The notes under the pieces were generated by a model. The model made no database searches. It worked only from the letters and a program-made list of their open reading frames with translations, and was not told the origin of the DNA. From NCBI GenBank assembly GCA_905250115.1, contig CAJNOI010000006.1, forward strand, positions 705,188-769,187: DNA of 64,000 nucleotides, in the 5' to 3' direction. Positions 12,395 through 24,643 of this stretch are shown in pieces (position 1 is the stretch's first letter; every line of letters starts with the position of its first letter). The translations under genes were made by a program, and so were the position numbers. The DNA is from Adineta steineri (taxonomy: Eukaryota > Rotifera > Eurotatoria > Adinetida > Adinetidae).

Positions 12395-15143
12395 AACATT
12401 TTACGAACTTTAGATTTCTTTTTTTTCTCTCTTGCACACACGCATTATACATACGATATTCTATTGTTTTTTGCTCGATGTACTGTTTTTTTTTCTTCTT
12501 CTCTTATTTAAAGCTTCTTTGAACGATTTTGCCATACGTTATAGTTAGGGAAAAGCATCTACTTTAAGTTTTCTTCATTTGCTCTCCGTGTGTGTTTGAG
12601 CGTTTTTTTTTTCGGAAGAAAACATCAAAATATAAGAACATCAACTGTATGTATATATATTTCTGTAATTATTAGTAAGGCAATGATGTATTACTAACAA
12701 ATTCAATACGACTAATCAAGGATATAAATTAGTTATATCAATTGTATCTTAAATTTTTATTAGATCTAGAATAATACTCTAAGATATTAATAATCTCATA
12801 TTGATTAATTGTTTTATTTCAACAAATAAGAAGGAAATTACATGAAATATTAAACATGTCTTTTTTTTGTATCCCTAGAGACAGATACAATATATTTTAC
12901 TGTTAACACTAATTTGAGTTTCCAACAAAAATTGAAGGTAATATTTGTTTAAATAAATCGATAAAATAAGAAATATATTCTATCTTTTACAATAGTATTT
13001 TATTCTCATCCTAATACTATTGACGATTGTTCTCATCGAATATTATCAACATATGAGTACATACTTTTGTTACTCTTTTGAAAAAAAAAGTGCTCTTGTT
13101 ATAGGCAACTATACAAACCAAGATACCATTTAAAGAAGTACCACTTTACTCATTGACAAATGCATCAATATTTTTTATTTATAATTGAAAAAAAAACGAA
13201 ATTTTGTATAGATGAAACAAACTACTTAACAGATTGTTTTTCCATTCTTCACATTACTTTTTTCATAGTACAGTGCATTAGGCATATCATTTTAAATTGC
13301 TTTTTTTGTTTCTTTATAAACTCAACTAGCTAGTACTCTTTTCTTTTTATCATTAGATGTGTACAAGATGATGAACTGATGACCAAATGCAATATAATTC
13401 CATTGTAATTGGCTGCTTTTGTATCCGACCATTTCTATGGAATCTTTTCATTCGTTTGAACATGCAACTAAATGTCTACTAAATAATGTTTTCTATAGAG
13501 AATAGACTGCATTGAATATATATAAGATGTTCATGTGTATTGCCTGACTTACTGCATTGTAAAATACAAAAAAAAAAATGGGAGAAAGATTGAATGAATC
13601 GTGATGACAGAACAATTTGTTTCAGACGATAGCACGCAATCTATATACTGTCAAACATTTCTTTTTCAGATTTGTCACACATTCTAATTTCAATATTATA
13701 TTTAATCTCATTTTTAGAACAATCTAATTATTTAACATCAACGGTGGTTTTTTGTTATTAATGTAATATATCGAGATTTGATTTATTTATAATACATTTA
13801 TATTTGGTTTTTGTTAGAAGAAAAAGCTATCATATATACATAGAATAGCTTTAGGACAAAGAGTTAATTAGACGTAAGATTGGTATAAAGTAATATAATA
13901 TCTTCTACTAATTGTTTTTACTCGACAAACCTATTTCTAAAAAAGACGATTGGTAATTTCTTGTCTAAATTCAACATTGTACAGAAAAGTAAGTATAATA
14001 AATGATTTTTCATTATTATAATGTTATTGTATTGTTCAAAATGACATGAAATAAGTTTTGAATACCTTTCATCTTGGATAAAAGAAAACATTTGAAATAA
14101 CTTTCGTATGTACAATTCATCAATAGTTAATAATACAACTAATTGACATTTACAATCTGTTTTTTATCAAAAGAAAACCATATGAATATTGTCATAGATA
14201 GAATATCGTGACAATATAATAACAACTACTAATAATAGACTGTTTAACATATATAATCTCGTATTGGTAATTTTATTTGATATGATCAATAGTATTTTTA
14301 AAATACATTTTGTTTTATCACACCTTCTATACTATTTACTAAGAAGTCTTCAATCAATCTTATTTTTCTTCATATCGATCTTCGATAAATATATATATTC
14401 ATTCATTGCAATTAAAAATTGTCATTTTGCATTACTTAAGATTAAAGTAAAAGAAAAAGGCAAAAATCAGTAACATATTATTATTTATGGTGATATAATT
14501 TCTGTTAAGAATTACAAACAATTTCTATCTAGGCTATTAGTCATAGTTTTAAATATGAAATTATAATTGTTCGCTTTTTTATCATTTAAAATATAAATTG
14601 ATTTTCGGTACTTTTTCTCCATATACCATGAAATATAAGTATATGATGTGTGACTCGTTTTTTATTCACTATCATCATTCAATTTCTCTCATAAACGAAA
14701 GAAATATTTTACCCAATAAATGTGTATAGACGCACGCGCACAAAAGAAAAGAAAAAAGAAACACAGAAATAATTTTTTCCTAATTTTTTTAGTTACTTTT
14801 TTTGTGTGTGATCATCCTATATTGTTAATCGAGGAAAACAAAACATCGAGAATTTATTTTCTCGATATCCATCTGTCCGAACAACAAGAAATAATGATCA
14901 CACATACACACAAACAAACAGACATAAAAAAGAAGAAGAGAGAAGAAAAAACGAGCGTGAATGAATGAATGAATGAATGAATGAATGAATGAATGAAACA
15001 ACAAACAAACCAAAATAATGGGCAGGAAAACACAAGAACAAATATACACACGCGCATGCGCGCATACACATTAAAGGGATACAACAGGCCCAAAATGATG
15101 ATAAAAACCAGAGAAACACACACATTTATATATATATAATATA
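12395..15143. other. Noncoding region between convergent Akirin and EPC
   Basis: Holds the 3' flanks of both genes. Mostly low-complexity AT-rich sequence; open frames here have no family content and coincide with A/T or CT/GA runs. A (TGAA)n microsatellite sits at 14958-14997. A GC-richer patch near 15047-15066 alternates purine and pyrimidine (CGCGCATGCGCGC). Confidence 0.5.
14958..14997. repeat. (TGAA)10 microsatellite
   Basis: About ten perfect tandem copies of a 4-nt unit in the noncoding region downstream of Enhancer of polycomb. Because the unit has no stop codon in several frames, it creates false open frames (repeated FIHS on the minus strand), which should not be read as genes. Confidence 0.9.
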
Positions 15144-18100
15144 TCAAGAATCGGATGTAGTCACCGGTGTTGATGATGCAAATTTATGCGTGTTAGTTGG
15201 AGGATGTATACGATGAAGTTGAACAAATTGTACAAGACCACATGATGATGGTGTTTGTTTTGTTGGTACTGGTGATGATGGTTGTATTGTTAAAGATGAT
15301 GACGCTGATTGTTGAGATGATAATGATGATGCTGGTAGTGGAGGTGTTGATGGAATAACATACGATGGTTGATGTGGAGAAAAAAATGGTGTCGTTGGAG
15401 ATAGAACAAATGAAGATGATTTTGTAAAGAATTGTTGTTGTTGTTCGGATTGTTCTTGTTGCGACATATCTATATCATTATTATTTATCGTTGATGATGG
15501 TGGTGGTGTAGGCGGTGTTGATATAAGCATCATTTGTTGTGATGTCGAAATTGAATTTGATGAAGATAATGGTGGTGGTGATGATGGTGATGGTGGTTGT
15601 GGTTCAGCTAATGTACGTAACGCTTGATTAACACGACGTGATGAACATGAATATGGATGATCAAGTTCAATAGAGGATGACGACGTGGGTGGATGTTTAC
15701 CACCAGTATTCAACGATAAAGAATTATTTACATGATACAATGAATCATTTAAATGAATTGATGAATTAGCTGATGATTTTGATTGATAATGATGTGCTAG
15801 TGACATCGTATGATCTTTAACTGTTAAATATGAATGAAGACGATATGATTCTTTAAGTAATGGTCGAGATGAAAGACGCCATAACACGGGTCTAAAATAA
15901 TAAAAAACAAACAAATTTTAAATTATAAATACTTACGTTTTATAAACTACATACTTATTTATGATATGTGATGCTAAAAATGTTTCATCAGTCAATTCTT
16001 TATTCTCCTGTTCAGTATGACGATCATAAAGCAATCTATAGAATGTATATATATTTACATATGTAGAATGTTTTGTTAATTTAAATAAATTTTGTATCTA
16101 TATATGTATACCTTCCGCCTCTTCCTAATCGTACACGTCGTTTGCCAAGATGGCCTCGTTCAGAACAAGCCACATAATAAAATGATGAAAAAGTCGAACG
16201 TTGAGGTAGTACTCGCTGTTGTTGATCCTGGTCAATTGGCTAAAAAATTTTGATTTATACATAAAATCATTTATACTATTTATAATATATAGATATATAT
16301 ACCCTTAGATATCTACATCCAACTTTTGGCCGAAATTGCCAAGGATCACTGGATTCTTCATCATCAATACTCGTTCCAATTCCATCAAATGAATTATTTA
16401 TATTTTCATTTGAATTTGACAATATAGATGAACCATCTTGCAAAATAACACGACGATTAGTGCTATTTTCAAGCTCCTAAACAAAAAAAACACATTTAGT
16501 ATATTTAATATTTTAATGATTTTGTTTTTTTAATTTCTTACCTCTTTTTGTTGCAATTTTTTTGCTGCTTCAAGAAGTTGAGCTTTAAGCAAGATTGCAC
16601 CACCTGCTGTATTTTCTGCAAGGGACCATAAATCTGCTAGTGGAAGATTTTTATGATTCTTTCCTTGTTTTATTGTTCCTGACATCGAATTTTTTGGACG
16701 ACGTCGACCAGGTTGTTGTTGTTGTTGTTGAGATGAGTAAACATTTCCTGGTGACAACCGTTCAAGTATAGATTGTGGTATATTTGTGGATGGTGTCAAT
16801 GTCAAATTATGTACAGTAGGAGATGAGGGTGTTGTTGGTGATGACAACAACTGTGTTAATTTGTCAGTCTAGAAAAATGAATATTTTGAAATATAAAGAT
16901 AAGAAACAAAAAATTCTTTTATTAGAAAAACTTACATGATTTAGTTTTCGATAAAGTTTTTTCGACGATGAATTATTATTATTATTATTCACCGAAGAAT
17001 CTGATCCTTTAAACCGTTTTAATTTGGGTTGTGAAGGATCATTTGAATCATATGATAATGATCGTGATTGTTGTGACTGAATAGGTGTTTGAAGAAGACT
17101 AGTTAGTGTTGATGTTGTCAATGGTTTTTTGTTAAGATTTGCATTACGAATCATTTGTGTCAACAATTGTTGATGCTGAGCAGCTGTTAAACTACTATTA
17201 CTGTTCTTCGATAGAAATGTTTTCAAATTGGAACGAGCATGATGATGAGAATGTCGATCGTGATTTGTCGGCAATGTGATAGATGAGTAGGTCGATGACG
17301 TCGTAGCTGATGTTTCATCATCCGGCTTCGATTCACATCTGGACGATCATAGAATAAAAAGGCAGACAACACACAGAGCTCACTACACGAGACTCTCCGG
17401 TTGCTACCGAGGAGTGGACAGGAAGCGTACCGTGCTTTGAAAATGGACAGAGCGCATTCGAGCAATGATGCTTTGGTCGTTTCGCGGACTTTGATCAAAC
17501 TTGTTAACTTGCTATTAAATAAAAACGATTATAGAATCGGTAATAAATAGATATATATATATAACATACACGACGGCTTCGAAATTTGAACGCAACTTGA
17601 GCATAGACATATATGCCTGCTCATCATTCTTTCGATTCTTTAAAAACAAAAATAAAGAATTAAAATTAGATTGTTTTTTTTTTCGAAAATATTTATTTTC
17701 ATACTTTTCTTGTGGTCATTTTTTCAACTCGCCGTCTAAATGCCACATAGGGATGATGTTTTCCTTTTTCTTCTTTGATATCACGTTCCGTCAGCAAACG
17801 TGCCTTCAATCGTTTTTCCTAATTAATTTTGATAAAGAAGGGGGAAAAAAAACAAAATATGGCCAAATTCAAAAAAAAATATAATTAATATATTAGAATA
17901 ATGAATATCTAATATATTAAATTCTATTTTTTTTTGCTCAACAAAAGAAAAGATATATAAATATAGAAAATCTACCGTTGTTGTTCGTCGTTCATTCCAA
18001 AAATTATAAACATTTTTTATATGTGTATTATCGATATTCGGAAGTAATATTTGTGCTTCATCGAATGAAATAAGCGTTCGTGTACTAGCATTCTCAAGTT

Positions 18101-18774
18101 TATCAACAATTGTTTCATATTCAAGATGTGTAAGATTCGGACAAGATATTCGACCATAGTTATTAAACCAATCATGATCGATTTTATCCATATCATATTC
18201 TGGCTCATCGGATTCAAGTTGTAAAGCTAAAAGATAAGTTTTTCAAAAAAACAAACATTATATATCGATAAGTTCTTAATAATTTAATATACGTTGTAAA
18301 CGAATAAGTTGTTTAGGTAATTGAATATTAGATGGATATATGGATTGACTATTTGGATCTTCATATACATCAGGAATTGGTACAGCACGAATTTTAGCTG
18401 AACCAAGTCGTCTTTGAGCATCGAGAGCATTTTGAAGATGATATTCCTAAAGAAAATTTAAATAATAATGATGATGAAGTACTTTGGTTTTTTGAATTGT
18501 TCTATTCTACCGATTCTTCTTCTCGTTCCATTCCAGATACGAATGGCATTTGTGGTACACATCGTTGTGGTAATTGTGAATTTGATACTGTTGACTGTTG
18601 AGATGTTTGGATATTAGATGTGGATGAAAGAGAAACGAGAAGATTGTTACTAGACGAAGATGAAGTTGATGATGGATTAGTAAGAGTATTGTTATTATCA
18701 TCATGTTGATCGACAAGGAGTCGTATACGTTTACTGGGATCAAGATTTCGTGCTCGAAAAAGAGGACGATTCAT
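15144..18774 (-). CDS. Enhancer of polycomb homologue (NuA4/TIP60 subunit)
   Basis: Chromatin scaffold of the NuA4/TIP60 histone acetyltransferase complex. The EPL1-type N-terminal domain starts MNRPLFRARNLDPSK, continues with RCVPQMPFVSGMEREEE, the YPSNIQLPKQLIRLQR region (about 18290-18350) and the DKIDHDWFNNYG/EYETIVDKLEN block (18050-18190), then HPYVAFRRRVEKM near 17720-17760. The C-terminal part keeps DPWQFRPKVGCRYLR (16310-16370), GKRRVRLGRGGR (16110-16150) and a Gln/Ser/Pro-rich tail ending TPVTTSDS. At least ten exons with short introns; the start at 18774 is 5 nt after a splice acceptor. One intron, 17339-17430, and its flanking exon are much less AT-rich than their surroundings. 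Low-complexity runs (poly-Asn, poly-Gln, Ser/Thr) are common, as in the family. Some internal junctions were not resolved, but the family is clear. Confidence 0.9.
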
Positions 18775-18779
18775 CGAAT

Positions 18780-21700
18780 CTAGAAACATAAAACTTTGTT
18801 TTGATTTAAAATGAAAATAAAAATGCGCTCATTTATATATATCCTAATAACTGACTCGAAAAAAATAACACAAACACACGTATAGCTTTTCTTATGATCG
18901 AAACGATTTTGGATGATGATGATGATGATGATGAATCCATATATGAATGATCTCGTCAGTCATCATTTCCTTCGTTCTTTCTGCACGTACACGCGCTTAA
19001 ACGATGATAAGATCACGTGTTAAAATAAATATTCTTTTTCTCTTTTATTTCTTTTTTCTCTTTTTTTTTTGTGATGCTGCGTTGTTTTGTTTTTGTAATA
19101 AACATGTTGATAATCGAATAAAGAAAATAAGTACAAAAATACATCTATTCGATATTCATATCTTTCAAGGATATCATTTACGTAAAGATATTGTAGAAAT
19201 ATATATAATTTGTAATATACACATCTGAAAAAAAAGAAATAAAAAAAGGTCAAATGAGTACGTTGATCAAATAAAAAAAAAATCTTCTCGCTCGTTTTAT
19301 ATGAAACAACTGGCAAAAAGAACACGTCGTATTTTTATTCGTTCTTTGTACTATCATATGCCACGTCGTCATTCGTTTTTTTCCTTTTACTACTAAGACG
19401 ACAAACAAAGTAAAGAATGATAATCATTTGTTAACAATGTAAAAACGTAGGAGGAAGAATAACGGAAAGCAACTTACGAAAACAACAATTATTATTATTA
19501 CTCGAGCTTTTTCCTTTTCATTTATCGACTATCTATGACATCTTACAAGGTCATATTCGTCGCCACTCGACTGTTTTCTTGATTATGCAATAAATAAATA
19601 GTATGAAATAATAAAAAAAGAAACAAGAACGTACGCAAATGATAAATGCAAAAAATCATTCGAAGAACGATCTAATTAAAAGACATTGCATGACAATACG
19701 ATGTAGCTTAAAAGAAAACAAAAGTAATTTCTTTAAATAGATATTCATTTTTATATACAAAAAGATAATTTTATTATAGAATTTAAATATAATTATCTAA
19801 AAACTAGAATATAGACATACGATATGAATGGATATGTCACAAATAGCAAACATTAAAATAAGAAAAAATTAATTTATGTAACTCTTAACTAATCTATTCT
19901 GATTTCTTACTGATTCTCACGAACAAAATAATAATAACAAACGAAAAACCAGTCAACAACAATAACAGCTCTTTTCTTCGTTCTTTTTTTTTTGTGTGTT
20001 GCTGTGTACCTCCTGTCGATAGCTGGTGTGTTATTAGATGTGAAGAGCATACAAAAGAAAGCGAGAACGAGTCTTGAGGCATATATAGAGTCATTAATAG
20101 ATGCTATGTGTATGCATAATACACAAAAGATTGGAGTAGTGATGACTGTTCGTTGTCCTCTAATGTCGTCTATATGGCTGACTATATTTGCTGTGTGATT
20201 TTGTTCTCTATAAAAAGATATATATAAATGTGAGTGTGTGTATACATATAACACTAACAAAACGAGAAAAAAAGATCGAAATCATTCTCAAAGAAATTTT
20301 TGTAAATATATACTATTTATTTTAGTTAATTTAAAAATTTAAATATATTTTTTTGGTAGTACATTTTTTTTCTTTACTAAAGCAATACTGTGTACTGTTA
20401 GTGATCAACAGCAACAGTAGATAGGAGACTCCAAATGACACGATTGTTTCTTCGCTTATGCGCTCGCTCTCTATGTTTTTTACTTCTCTCGCTCTCCCTC
20501 TTTCCCCCCTTCCCTCCCCACCTTTTCTCTTCCATGTTACGTCCTGCATCTCATCGTGATACATACATGGCCATTTGTGCTTGCGCGCTTGCTCGCAAAA
20601 ATGAATCGCGCAGGATAGACGAGCGAGCGAGCGAGCAACAGCCCCCTTTTCTCTTTTCTTCTTGCCTATCCTGTGCGTGTAAGTTGTATGCGCACGCACG
20701 CACTCGCATTTTCTTAGGCTTTTTTTTTCTCCGCTTTCTCTGTCTCTTCCTCCATCTCCCTCTCTCTCTCATTCGCTCTCTGTCTCTCTCTCTCTCTCGT
20801 TCTTTCTCTTTTTCTTCGACAACGGCGGCTTCGACGACGACGACGAATACGTAGAAGATATAGTATTTCAGGCCTGAAGCTATCGTCGTCATCGTCGACG
20901 TCGCTCCATTTCTATCTATTATTCACTCGCGAACGAGAGCAAAAGGGAGAGAAAAAAAAAGAGAATGTCAAGTAATCGGGCAAATAAGAATCTGAATAAC
21001 GACGCTATTTATTTCTCTCTTCCTTTCTACGCATACGTTCATTAAGCTGCCTAGAGAAAAAGATAGAAAGAAAAAAAATGTGAGAGAGAGAGAGACGGAG
21101 ATGGAGAGAGAGAGTGAGAATAAGAGAAGAATGCATACACCTTCATTCTACAATATACACATAGACAAACATGTATATATATCATGATGAGAAACCCTTT
21201 CACGAAACTCTATTTAATCTCACATAATTATGTCAAATTTTACGATCACGAGTTATATTTATCTATAAATGTATTTTATTGGTTCTCGTATTACTTTTCA
21301 ATCAAACTGTTTTATCTGTTGCTATCGTTAGAATTTTGTATGCAAAAGATGATAGTGAATTTTGAGTAAACGATGTGCATATAGATTCTGACTAGTTGTG
21401 GAGAATTTACTTACGAGTCATACAAGAGAAGGAAGAAAAGAATACGCAAAGCTTTAGCCTACTTTTTTTTATGTGTTCCATCAGCATGACAAGAAAGACG
21501 AAGAAGAAAAAAAAAGATATGTATGTGAAACGGGAGAATTTTTGCCGGCGCCGCAGACGAGTGCGCGAAGGGAAACAGATGTGATGTGATGAAGGCAGTA
21601 GTGCTGGAAAGATAATGGGCCATGCTGCCTCTCGGCTCGTTCGTTTTTCTCGTGCATATAGGATAGAAGGACAAACTCCGTAGTGCATATTATCGTTATA

Positions 21701-22229
21701 TAGATGTCGAAAGGAATGGATGTACTTATATGGTCGAGACTCACAAATCTATCTATCATAAATGCATATAAATACGCTAATGAAGTTTGAATGTAAAGAA
21801 AAAAAAATGAAGTGCACTCAATACATATTACAATGAAAAATATCGTTTTGAAGAAAAAGAAATGCAATATATTACAGGTTAATCAGCCTTTATATTTGAT
21901 TAATACATAATCGTTCGCTAGAGCTTACACTATAAGTATGATGTTTGCAAGGCTAATAACACTCTTCAGTTTTACAATGAAACGGAAAAATTCTGACATT
22001 TTTATGAAAAGAAAATTTCATAAATACAGATATCAAATTTCATAATCCTACAGCGTAATTTTATCACGATTAAAATTAATACAATACTTTGCAATTACAG
22101 GAAATCTTAGAATCAGCTAAAAAGAAAATTTTTCTTTTCCACTCAGTAGCGTCATCATTGATGTCACTATTGATATTTATCATATCATTGGTTGTTTATA
22201 TGTTGTTTATTTCTCCATTTATATTCCAG
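18780..22229. other. Noncoding region between divergent EPC and mL53
   Basis: About 3.4 kb with no recognisable coding exon. Includes a (GAT)n tract near 18915-18935 and A/T-rich low-complexity DNA. The part from about 20434 to 21130 is an island of GC-richer, CT/GA-rich sequence listed separately. Open frames on both strands in the island consist of Leu/Ser/Phe or Arg/Glu/Lys runs and are composition artefacts. Confidence 0.5.
20434..21130. promoter_or_regulatory. GC-richer CT/GA-repeat island, candidate promoter region
   Basis: Against the AT-rich background this segment is visibly enriched in C, G and CpG: GAGCGAGCGAGCGAGC near 20622-20637, GCGCACGCACGCACTCGC near 20690-20706, CGACGACGACG near 20833-20845, and long CT or GA dinucleotide runs (20757-20800 and 21081-21120). 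It lies upstream of Enhancer of polycomb (minus) and mL53 (plus). GAGA-like tracts and CpG enrichment at such sites are compatible with a promoter or untranslated first exon. No TATA box or start site can be assigned. Confidence 0.4.
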
Positions 22230-22277
22230 TATAATAATAATAATCAACTCAACTCATTTTAAAAATCCAAACCAAAG

Positions 22278-22607
22278 ATGACAAATTGGTTGTCTCGGGA
22301 AATTAGACATCTTTTGCCAACATTTGATTTACATGCTATTCGTACTGTGCTTATTTCATTTGATCCATGGCGAGCTGATGCAAGACCAACAAGAGATTTT
22401 TTACATATTATAACAGATGATGCAGTTGCTAAACATTATCCAAAAATGTTTGTTAAACCAACAATTAAATCGGATCTATCCGAACCAGTTATTACAGTAG
22501 AATTTATTGATTCATCAAAAGCAATTTTCAAAGCATCAAAATTAACGACATTGGATATATTTACGAAACTTAAACCATTATGTATTGCTAAAGCTCCACC
22601 TCCATAA
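22278..22607 (+). CDS. Mitochondrial ribosomal protein mL53
   Basis: Intronless, 109 residues. The pattern VLISFDPWRADARPTRDFL, a central segment ending EPVITVEFIDSSKAIFKA, and SKLTTLDIFTKL fits the small MRPL53 family (thioredoxin-like fold of the mitochondrial large subunit), including the conserved FxPW/F start, the TRxFL motif and the V-x-V-x-F-x-D strand. Length is close to human MRPL53. A splice acceptor at 22228-22229 lies 48 nt before the ATG, so an untranslated leader exon or trans-spliced leader is likely. An AATAAA-type signal occurs about 45 nt after the stop. No classical mitochondrial presequence is obvious, as in other members. Family call is by pattern, moderately sure. Confidence 0.7.
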   Translation: MTNWLSREIRHLLPTFDLHAIRTVLISFDPWRADARPTRDFLHIITDDAVAKHYPKMFVKPTIKSDLSEPVITVEFIDSSKAIFKASKLTTLDIFTKLKPLCIAKAPPP

Positions 22608-23052
22608 TAGTTTTATTTGCTTTTCTCTGTTATATTACACTTATAGTAGAAAATAAACTGAAAACAAAATTGAAATAGTGTTATATTGTATTACTTAATT
22701 ATTTTGTTGCCATTGTTTCATGTATGAGATAGAAGAAAACAACTTTTTCTTCAACCACTTATATGAAAAGGAACAAAAATTGTATTATTTTTTGTTTCGA
22801 TGACGACATGTACTAGAAATTGTTAAAAATGATGATTAATTTTCATGATGAATAAGTAAACAATTATGATTCATGATGAAATCAGAAACAACAGTTGTAT
22901 TGCAAACAATTGTGAAAGAAGATACATTATAGAAACAAAAAATATCGAGGACTAGATTATTTCTATTTATAGTTCTACATATAAACAAAAGATATGTAAA
23001 TACTCTAAACAAAATTCTAAGATTTCTCATGTTATTCTTTTTTTTATCTTAG
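22608..23052. other. Intergenic, mL53 to DUF427
   Basis: AT-rich spacer between two same-strand genes. No coding content seen. It ends in a pyrimidine tract and acceptor (ttatcttag, AG at 23051-23052) just before the DUF427 gene. Confidence 0.5.
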
Positions 23053-23117
23053 ATGTTTATATTTTAATGCGCTTTTTATTTCGTTTTCTTATCAAACAAC
23101 AACAACAACAACAACGA

Positions 23118-23633
23118 ATGGCAAGTTCTAATTTTCGTCGTATCACTCCAGGTCCTGGTCAAGAATCTGTATGGGATTATCCTCGACCACCTCGTCTTGA
23201 AGATACATCAAAACATATTGAAGTCATATCTAATGGTGTAAAGATTGCCGATACTCGACGTGCTAAACGTGTATTGGAAACAAGTCATCCGCCTACTTAT
23301 TATCTACCACCGGAAGATGTTCGTGTAAAAGAATTTTTTAAACCAGTTTCAGATAAAAAATCATCTTTTTGTGAATGGAAAGGTACAGCAAATTATTATA
23401 CAATAGAAGTCAACGGTAAAAAGGTAGAAAATGCAGCTTGGTTCTATAAAAAACCAACAGAACCTGATTTTTCTACTATCAAAGATCATATTGCTATTTA
23501 TCCTGATAAGATGGATGAATGTCGAGTAGATGGTGAACGTGTGATACCACAACCAGGACAATTCTATGGTGGATGGATTACGAAAGATATCGTTGGACCT
23601 TTCAAAGGCGAACCTGGTACTATGGGCTGGTAG
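23118..23633 (+). CDS. DUF427 (NTP_transf_9) domain protein, probable horizontal acquisition
   Basis: Intronless, 171 residues from MASSNFRR. The whole length matches the DUF427 family: ESVWDYPRPPRLED at the start, VLETSHPPTYYLPPEDV, CEWKG, ENAAWFYKKP, HIAIYPDKMD, and the C-terminal QFYGGWITKDIVGPFKGEPG. The family is widespread in bacteria, fungi and plants, with no firmly established biochemical role; I assign none. An upstream in-frame ATG at 23067 adds MRFLFRFLIK plus a poly-Gln run encoded by CAA repeats. I prefer 23118 because family members begin near there, but the longer form is possible. A splice acceptor lies at 23051-23052. Codon use is AT-rich like its neighbours, and animal genes lie on both sides, so contamination is unlikely. 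Confidence 0.88.
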   Translation: MASSNFRRITPGPGQESVWDYPRPPRLEDTSKHIEVISNGVKIADTRRAKRVLETSHPPTYYLPPEDVRVKEFFKPVSDKKSSFCEWKGTANYYTIEVNGKKVENAAWFYKKPTEPDFSTIKDHIAIYPDKMDECRVDGERVIPQPGQFYGGWITKDIVGPFKGEPGTMGW

Positions 23634-24643
23634 TTTTTCTATTTCTCTTTTTGTTAAAATGATGTTATTTTTTAATATAAAATATTAATACCATCGGAAT
23701 ATATAACAAAAAAAACTAATTGATCAAATAAATACATAAAATATGATAGTAACTGTAGTTCACTACAGGTTTATATTACATAATAATAGGTCATTAATAA
23801 ATGATTGTTATTCGATATAAACTAGTGTAAGCTAAATCAAAAAGAATAGTTTACATATCAAAAGAACTCGATCAGTATTATCTACGTTTCTTCGAACCTA
23901 CTAGACTATATTATCTTATACTAACAAATCATTACAGTTTTAATTGATTACCTTAATTTATTTTTGAAGATAAATAAAATAATAATGTTTTTACACTAAA
24001 GACAGTAGGACAGATGTTTGGAAACATGCTTTTCACAAATAATTCTAGATTTGTCTAAGTGCTTTATGTCTAATATAAATTCTATTTTTATATAATGGAA
24101 AAAAATTTAATTATAATACAAAAACAACATATTATTAAGTATAAAACAACGAAATAAAACACGGTACATGAGGAATAAGAGGAGATGATGATAACAACAT
24201 AAAAGGATAATTATATCTATTTGTATAATTACTTAGGAATAAAAATGCAAAACATATCTTACAACTTTTCTATATCTAAACAAATTGTAATAATAGATAA
24301 TGTAATTTCTAGAATACTTAATTGAGATTTGATATTTTCATATAGATATAATACTCTATATAGTAGATCTCAAAAATACTAGAGTTCAAAAATTAGATTA
24401 AATTAACTCTTTCAACATATGAACTAAAATGCTAGATACCATTGTGAGCAGCTCAACGAGCTATATAAACTAATATTTTATAAAAAAATGTTGACTGACA
24501 TTTAGGAACTTTTATTTATAAGTTGAATGATGCATCTTTAAATTTCATTCCTCGAATTACTTTACTTTCTATCTATCTACCAATTCGAGTACAGATAAGA
24601 AATAAATTACAATAACAAGAACGAAATATAATTCTATTTTTAT
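23634..24643. other. Intergenic between convergent DUF427 and Chibby A
   Basis: About 1 kb of AT-rich DNA forming the 3' flanks of both genes. No repeat family, RNA gene or coding segment recognised. Confidence 0.5.

Noticed and set aside
14720..15147. Several overlapping open frames on both strands (Phe/Ser/His-rich or Lys/Arg-rich)
   Set aside because: They are produced by the (TGAA)n microsatellite and flanking low-complexity DNA; no family motif or splice-linked partner.
20331..20892. Open frames of 110-140 codons in the CT/GA island
   Set aside because: Composition is Ser/Leu/Phe on one strand and Arg/Glu/Lys on the other, as expected from dinucleotide repeats; no domain recognised.
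23118..23633. Bacterial contamination as the source of the DUF427 gene
   Set aside because: It lies in a continuous stretch with animal genes on both sides, has the same AT-rich codon use, and has an upstream splice acceptor.
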